In this document: piece by piece, positions 60,150-64,000 of the stretch
Numbering within the stretch: the first letter of the stretch is position 1
How the letters are laid out: each line of letters begins with the position of its first letter
Assembly (NCBI RefSeq): GCF_018987265.1
Contig: NZ_CP076853.1
Location: 806,001 to 870,000 of the forward strand
From: Rhizobium sp. WYJ-E13
GTDB lineage: Bacteria; Pseudomonadota; Alphaproteobacteria; Rhizobiales; Rhizobiaceae
DNA: 64,000 nt
Reading direction: 5' to 3'
The notes under the pieces: generated by a model
Databases searched by the model: none
Told to the model about the DNA's origin: nothing
The model's input: the letters and a program-made list of their open reading frames with translations, nothing else
Made by a program: the position numbers and the translations under genes

Positions 60150-60985
60150 GCGCTGGCCTCGTCCGATGAGGTCGGGAAGCTGAGACCGGACCAGGCCGGC
60201 AAGCTGAGCGTCACGGAAACATCGCCGGCAAGCAGCGGCGTGCCTGATGCCATCGCCTCGCCGGCGCGGTCGATGCGCACGATTGCCAGCCCACGCTGTC
60301 CCTCGACAGAGCCGAGCGTGCCGACAGGCTTGCCATTGGCCGTGATTTCAGTGCCGCTGGCCGGCAGTGCGGCGCTTGCCGACACAGTCACGACGCGGCG
60401 TCTTGCCGTGCCGCGATGCTGCATGCGGGACACCACTTCCTGGCCGACATAGCAGCCCTTCTTGAAGGAAAGGCCACCGTTGAAATCCATCAGCACGTCA
60501 TGTGGAAAGGCGTCTTGCAGCGCATAGTCAGGTCCTGACGTGACGATGCCATTCGCGATGCGCAGCGCGTCGTAGAGGGTCGCATTGTGGCTGCCATGAT
60601 GACCGGCGCGACGCAGAACAGTGACGTCAGCCTTCGCAAAGCGGCTATCCCTAACGCCTTCTTTGGCATCCTCGCCCCACGAAACGGTCACACCATCCTC
60701 GACAGCGGGCGTCAGCGTCACCGGCGCGCGCAGGCGGTACATGGTCAGCCGTTTGAGCAACGCTTCGCGCTGGGCCGAATCCGTTTCGATGATGAAGCCG
60801 TCACCGTCGCGCCAGATCATGAAGTCGAAGAGGATCTTGCCCTGCGGCGTCAGCAGCGCGCCCGGCCGCGCCTCATCGGCGCTCATCGAGACGATGTCGG
60901 TGGTGATGAGATTCTGCAGGAAGGACTCTGCTTCCGCGCCGCCGACGGCAATCAGCGAGCGGTCTTTCAGGAATACGGCTGGCAT
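60146..60985 (-). CDS. ygfZ: Folate-binding protein YgfZ (Fe-S cluster assembly/repair)
   Basis: 279 residues, GcvT-like fold. The YgfZ signature KGCYVGQEVVSRMQHRG with its Cys is present, preceded by ALLTPQGKILFDFMIWRDGDGF. YgfZ uses tetrahydrofolate to help assembly or repair of certain Fe-S enzymes such as MiaB. First of three coupled genes. The upstream 269 nt are filled by palindromic repeats. Confidence 0.92.
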   Translation of the reverse strand: MPAVFLKDRSLIAVGGAEAESFLQNLITTDIVSMSADEARPGALLTPQGKILFDFMIWRDGDGFIIETDSAQREALLKRLTMYRLRAPVTLTPAVEDGVTVSWGEDAKEGVRDSRFAKADVTVLRRAGHHGSHNATLYDALRIANGIVTSGPDYALQDAFPHDVLMDFNGGLSFKKGCYVGQEVVSRMQHRGTARRRVVTVSASAALPASGTEITANGKPVGTLGSVEGQRGLAIVRIDRAGEAMASGTPLLAGDVSVTLSLPAWSGLSFPTSSDEASA

Positions 60986-61046
60986 GGCGAAACCTGTCGC
61001 GTTGGTGATCGCTCAGAGGTATGTCTTTGAGGCTGAAGGTGCAAGC

Positions 61047-61155
61047 GCTCTACAGCATCGGCCCGAAAATCGGAATCGATTTTCAGAAACCTGATGCGTC
61101 GATTCAAAGAGTTAGAGCATCCTTGGTGCGCCGGAATGGACGCTCGGCGCCTACA
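61047..61155. repeat. Two-hairpin palindromic repeat, copy 2 (inverted relative to 15.9 kb)
   Basis: 61047-61118 is bounded by gctcta/tagagc with nested GCATC/GATGC and GAAAATCG/CGATTTTC stems. 61112-61150 is a decayed second hairpin. The block aligns with the reverse complement of 15855-15956. Confidence 0.8.
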
Positions 61156-61194
61156 GCGCCGCGCGTCTTTTCAGACGCGCAAAGGACGCTGTAG
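61151..61194. repeat. 44-nt nested hairpin element
   Basis: CTACAGCG/CGCTGTAG outside and GCGCGTCT/AGACGCGC inside, loop TTTC. Same length, same linkers (cc, aaagga) and same layout as 15855-15898, but four stem base pairs differ and all remain paired. Confidence 0.85.
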
Positions 61195-61206
61195 CACTTT
61201 GAATTG

Positions 61207-61249
61207 CTGCATAATTCCTAAAATCGATTCCGATTTGAGGATTATGCAG
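61207..61249. repeat. CTGCATAAT palindrome
   Basis: Outer CTGCATAATtCCT / AGGATTATGCAG (one bulged T), inner AAATCG/CGATTT, loop ATTC. It ends 5 nt before the stop of the minus-strand gene at 61255 and may act as its terminator or 3' stabiliser. Confidence 0.8.
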
Positions 61250-61254
61250 TAGCG

Positions 61255-62007
61255 TCAGTCGCCCGCGGTGAAGAACTTCCATTTGCCGTCGGGCGCGATA
61301 CCGACACGATAGAAATTATAGCCGCCGAACTCCTGCATGTCGGAAAGATCGCCTGCCGTGACGATGCGCAGCAGTTCCACGCGTTCCGGCGGGGTTAGCG
61401 ATTTCAGGTCCTTCTCGGCGAAATAGGGCCAGACATACATCTCATCAGCCGTGCCCTGGCCGACATGCACGAAGCCGGTCGAGATGACATCGAGCATGAT
61501 GGCGAGGATTTCGTCGCCCTCGGGATCGCCGGAAAGGTCCTTCAGCGTGCCGATCGGATCGTCCGTGGGTTCTCCGACCGTCACCTGCGTCTGGTCGGCA
61601 CCAGTTCCCATCAGCGGGCGCAGGCGTTCGAGATCGCCTGATGCTGCCGCCTCGACGATCTGTTCGCGCATCTTGCGCACTGGCTCCGGCACCTTGCTGA
61701 TGTCGTAGATCACTTCGACGGGCTTGGAATCGTCGGATGCACCCGGTGTCTTGTCGACGCTCTGGCCGCCTTGCTTGTTGACGAGCGGGTCGGGCTGGGG
61801 AATGCCGGAAGAGCCGTTCTGTGGTGCAGCCGGCTGCTGCTGGCCTTGTTGCGCCGTGGTCGCTGCATCGGGTTGGCCCGGAATCTTCTGAAGTTCGGAA
61901 AGCGCGTAGGCGGAAGATGCGGACAGCACGCTGCCTGCGGCAAGGCCGACGGCAAGCAGCACCGGCGCGAGCGGGATTCGCGAAGAAATATCTTTACCGG
62001 TACGCAT
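61255..62007 (-). CDS. Conserved-type secreted protein of unknown function, 250 aa
   Basis: From ATG 62007. A signal-like N-terminus (IPLAPVLLAVGLAAGSVLSASSAYA) is followed by a Gln/Pro/Ala-rich linker (about 40-95), then a globular domain from about residue 98 (VEVIYDISKVPEPVRKMREQIVEAA) with FVHVGQGTADEMYVWPYFAEKDL and a C-terminal YRVGIAPDGKWKFFTAGD. Not recognised. It is probably periplasmic. 19 nt after the small gene upstream, sharing its CtrA-box promoter. Confidence 0.75.
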   Translation of the reverse strand: MRTGKDISSRIPLAPVLLAVGLAAGSVLSASSAYALSELQKIPGQPDAATTAQQGQQQPAAPQNGSSGIPQPDPLVNKQGGQSVDKTPGASDDSKPVEVIYDISKVPEPVRKMREQIVEAAASGDLERLRPLMGTGADQTQVTVGEPTDDPIGTLKDLSGDPEGDEILAIMLDVISTGFVHVGQGTADEMYVWPYFAEKDLKSLTPPERVELLRIVTAGDLSDMQEFGGYNFYRVGIAPDGKWKFFTAGD

Positions 62008-62026
62008 GAGACTCTCTGTATTGCCC

Positions 62027-62284
62027 TTATTGCAGGGTCCTGTTGGTGGAAAACTCACCTGCCAGCATGCGATCACGCAGCGAGTCCAGCAAGGCCTCGG
62101 CACTGCCTTCTCCATGCAGTCTGATCGTCTCGCGCAGTGCATGGGCAATCGCGGCATCGGCAATGATCTCAGGCTCGATGCCGTCGGCCATGCCGTCGGC
62201 CCAAGCCTCGTTCTGGTATTCCAGAGCCGCCTGCATCTTTTCGTGGACGATCATGTCGTCGATGTCGTTGAGGCTTGGTTCCAT
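62027..62284 (-). CDS. Small acidic protein, 85 aa, unknown function
   Basis: From ATG 62284 with GAGGAAAAG upstream. Acidic and helical (SLNDIDDMIVHEKMQAALEYQNEAWADGMADGIEPEII), with no signal peptide and no cysteine. Not recognised. First gene of a two-gene unit with the secreted protein; a CtrA box lies about 93 nt upstream. Confidence 0.7.
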   Translation of the reverse strand: MEPSLNDIDDMIVHEKMQAALEYQNEAWADGMADGIEPEIIADAAIAHALRETIRLHGEGSAEALLDSLRDRMLAGEFSTNRTLQ

Positions 62285-62376
62285 TATCTTTTCCTCAGAA
62301 CTTCTCATGTCTTACCGCTACGTTAACAACACTAACAGCCTTTTCCCAAAACGACACGTGCGCATGCGAAAACAGG

Positions 62377-62392
62377 TTAATTAAACGTTAAT
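62377..62392 (-). promoter_or_regulatory. CtrA binding site upstream of 62284 operon
   Basis: On the minus strand the site reads TTAA-CGTTTAA-TTAAC after a leading AA, a full match to TTAA-N7-TTAAC. It overlaps the stop codon of the preceding gene and lies in front of a two-gene unit of unknown function. Confidence 0.6.
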
Positions 62393-62834
62393 TTCCGAAG
62401 CGCGAAGTAATTTCTGTGGCAAGTGTTGCACCTTCGTTACGGTAGCGCTCTTCTGCCACGATGGCCGCCTGCGTGCAATCCGTATAAACCGAGGCAAAAG
62501 CGCGGTAGCCGCGATTGAAGGCTGCGGTCAGTTTTTCCTTGCGCTGCTGCTCTCCATTCGTTTCAGAATCAAGCAGTTGCTGCATGTCGGTTCGCCATTC
62601 GTCAGCCCCCGGCGCCTTGCACAGCGTGCGCAGGTAATGCACCGAACCCAGAATCTCCGCCAGCCGCGCCAGCTTGTCGTCATAGGGTACGATCGCAGCC
62701 TGCGGCACGATCTCCTCTGGCGGCGGAACCGCATTCTTGCCGCCCTGCGCCCCACCTTGCGCCATTGTGGGACCAGCCGAGACAAGGCCGGCAAAGACGA
62801 GCAATGACAAGACAACGCGTCGAACGGGAATCAT
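62388..62834 (-). CDS. TIGR02301-family secreted protein
   Basis: 148 residues from ATG 62834 (ATG 62858 is an alternative). Signal peptide VVLSLLVFAGLVSAGPTMAQ, then a domain with YDDKLARLAEILGSVHYLRTLC and EWRTDMQQLLDSE, and a late NRGYRAFASVYTDCTQAA. The two cysteines likely pair in the periplasm. This family is confined mostly to alphaproteobacteria and has no known function. Confidence 0.75.
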   Translation of the reverse strand: MIPVRRVVLSLLVFAGLVSAGPTMAQGGAQGGKNAVPPPEEIVPQAAIVPYDDKLARLAEILGSVHYLRTLCKAPGADEWRTDMQQLLDSETNGEQQRKEKLTAAFNRGYRAFASVYTDCTQAAIVAEERYRNEGATLATEITSRFGN

Positions 62835-62921
62835 GCATCCAGTTGATACAGGGAGCATGACGGGAACAAGGCGGATGCAGCAGTTTCCACTTCTATTCTG
62901 CCGGCTGTCCCCGCCGTGATC

Positions 62922-63338
62922 TTATTCGGCGGCAGCCACCTGCTCCGCACATTCGAGCACGCTCTGCGGTACCGGCATGCGGCGGATCTCCTCCACGCTG
63001 TACCAGCCGAGTGCAACTGCATCGTCGGCGGCTTCGGCCACCAGATGACGGTCCGCTTCGACGCGGAAGACGGACAGAAAGAAATGGCTGCTGATGCCGC
63101 CGTCGGGCGCATGCGTCTTGAGGTCATAGGTGGAGAACAGGCGAGGATTGCGCGCCTGGATGCCGGTCTCCTCGAAAAACTCACGCAGTGCCGTCTCCTC
63201 AGGCGTTTCGCCCGGCTCTCCGCGCCCGCCCGGAAAGGCATACATATCGGCAGACGGTGGGTTGCGCCGCAGCACGAGAAGGAACCGGCCATCACGTTCC
63301 AGGATGGCGGAGGAGGCGGGTTTGGCTTGGGAGGTCAT
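62922..63338 (-). CDS. Nudix hydrolase
   Basis: 138 residues. The Nudix box is complete: it begins GGRGEPGETPEE and continues ALREFFEETGI, matching Gx5Ex7REUxEExGU. It hydrolyses a nucleoside diphosphate derivative; substrate not predictable, with MutT- or ADP-ribose-type candidates. Minus strand, head to head with YnfA (129 nt). Confidence 0.92.
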   Translation of the reverse strand: MTSQAKPASSAILERDGRFLLVLRRNPPSADMYAFPGGRGEPGETPEETALREFFEETGIQARNPRLFSTYDLKTHAPDGGISSHFFLSVFRVEADRHLVAEAADDAVALGWYSVEEIRRMPVPQSVLECAEQVAAAE

Positions 63339-63440
63339 TGTTTCGCACGCTTTGCTGTGATGCCCGCCTTATCCCACGGGCGGCTCACCTTGCGCAACCG
63401 TCTGGCTTGCGCGAAATATGCTTCTCGATTCCTGCGAGAT

Positions 63441-63473
63441 GCCAGTGACCTGCCAGTGACCTGCTTGTGACCT
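63441..63473 (+). repeat. 11-nt tandem repeat spanning the ynfA start
   Basis: gccagtgacct, gccagtgacct and gcttgtgacct follow one another. Each contains GTGACCT, and only the third GTG (63467) is in frame with YnfA. Confidence 0.7.
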
Positions 63474-63787
63474 ACCTGATCTATGCCTTTGCCGCGTCAT
63501 TCGAAATTGCCGGCTGCTTCGCCTTCTGGGCCTGGCTGCGGCTGGCAAAGCCCGTCTGGTGGCTGGCGCCGGGCATGGTGTCGCTGGCGCTCTTTGCCTG
63601 GCTGCTGACGCTGGTGCCGAGCGAAGCGGCCGGCCGCACCTTCGCGGCCTATGGCGGCATCTATATCGTCGCCTCGCTGCTGTGGCTCTGGCTGGTAGAG
63701 AATCGTGTTCCCGACCGCTGGGATATCGGCGGCGCGCTGGTCTGCCTCGCCGGCACGGCGATCATCCTCTTTGCGCCGCGTAGCTAG
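63467..63787 (+). CDS. ynfA: UPF0060/YnfA-family membrane protein
   Basis: 106 residues with four membrane helices, the usual YnfA size and a small-multidrug-resistance-like fold. [53 protein letters not shown] and [23 protein letters not shown] are characteristic. Start is GTG 63467, within a short tandem repeat and without a clear ribosome site. Inner membrane; exporter role suggested in some bacteria, otherwise unknown. Confidence 0.9.
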   Translation: MTYLIYAFAASFEIAGCFAFWAWLRLAKPVWWLAPGMVSLALFAWLLTLVPSEAAGRTFAAYGGIYIVASLLWLWLVENRVPDRWDIGGALVCLAGTAIILFAPRS

Positions 63788-63788
63788 A

Positions 63789-63833
63789 GCATGTCGCGCA
63801 AAAGTGTGCAGCGGTTTTGCGGTAACGACATGC
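63789..63833. repeat. Palindromic intergenic repeat, GCATGTCG type
   Basis: Outer GCATGTCG/CGACATGC, inner cgcaaaa/ttttgcg. The inner core is identical to that at 52957-52980, and the arms are identical to 35105-35149. It starts 2 nt after the ynfA stop. Confidence 0.85.
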
Positions 63834-63937
63834 GTAAAACAAAGACTTCCGCGAAAGATCTGCAGCGCCTTCCCATTCGGAATCGCTTGAGGACAATCCG
63901 CCTTGACCGATGCCGGGCACGGTGCAAAGAAACCCTT

Positions 63938-64000
63938 ATGTGTGGACGTTTTGCCCTGACAGCAGTGGTCAAGGATATCGCTGAAGCCTTCAGTCTTGCC
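63938..64000 (+). CDS. SRAP (YedK/HMCES-like) family protein, 5' end only
   Basis: The first 21 codons read MCGRFALTAVVKDIAEAFSLA, the invariant start of SOS-response-associated peptidases, in which Cys2 becomes the active-site residue that crosslinks to abasic sites in single-stranded DNA. The gene continues beyond the window. Confidence 0.85.
   Translation, partial: MCGRFALTAVVKDIAEAFSLA

Noticed and set aside
1..64000. CRISPR arrays, insertion sequences, prophage or toxin-antitoxin pairs
   Set aside because: Looked for direct-repeat arrays, transposase motifs and small paired genes; none was seen. Repeats present are palindromic intergenic elements.

Overview
The window looks like a core chromosomal segment of a Rhizobiaceae alphaproteobacterium, most likely the genus Rhizobium (R. 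etli / R. leguminosarum type). The evidence is high GC with dense genes, an alphaproteobacterial Omp2b/RopA-type porin, an iolRCDEB inositol operon laid out as in Sinorhizobium, Rgt-like galacturonosyl transfer genes, the rpoZ-rsh-acpS-lepB-rnc-era-recO order, CtrA boxes and many rhizobial palindromic intergenic repeats. No phage, insertion sequence, CRISPR array or rRNA was seen. The only tRNA is tRNA-Ser(GCU).

Layout. 0.1-9 kb: quinone oxidoreductase and divergent HxlR regulator, MFS exporter, lipid kinase, membrane diguanylate cyclase, then a divergent glutamine synthetase-like/aminotransferase pair (putrescine or other amine use). 9-13.5 kb: a phosphotriesterase-family lactonase, then a lipid-linked sugar module (GT2 plus GT39, probably RgtE/RgtD-like) with a divergent UPF0104 membrane protein. 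13.5-15.8 kb: an ECF42-type sigma factor operon with three DGPF/YCII genes. 16-24.8 kb: AMP nucleosidase, small envelope and PilZ proteins, a HisC-like aminotransferase, an attachment-type protein and a MATE exporter. 24.9-34.1 kb: iolB, iolE, iolD, iolC (DUF2090 fusion) and iolR, a divergent Gfo/Idh dehydrogenase and a flavin reductase. 34.3-37 kb: tRNA-Ser, a Tyr/Arg-rich secreted protein, and a strongly codon-biased porin behind an 800-nt regulatory region. 37-52 kb: housekeeping genes (lytic transglycosylase, dapA, smpB, rpoZ, rsh, acpS, lepB, rnc, era, FNR-like regulator, CheY-like receiver, recO). 52-64 kb: aldo/keto reductase, MOSC, HD phosphohydrolase, GGDEF-EAL protein, EF-hand protein, sodC, MscS channel, a ygfZ/HD/phosphatase operon, a CtrA-box operon, Nudix, YnfA and the start of a SRAP protease gene.

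The most interesting signals are not protein genes. (1) The porin upstream region holds a perfect 15-bp palindrome over a possible -35 box, and further down a sequence that folds as a three-way junction. (2) Several intergenic palindromes, many bounded by TTAGAGC/GCTCTAA, share fixed linkers while their stems differ by fully compensated base-pair changes. At two loci they supply the stop codon of the neighbouring gene. (3) A GGAA-N6-TTCC operator abuts a TTGACA box ahead of iolC. (4) Two perfect CtrA boxes precede genes of unknown function. (5) A terminator-like hairpin lies directly ahead of the rsh ribosome-binding site. All functions are inferred from sequence reading and family knowledge; no database search was run.
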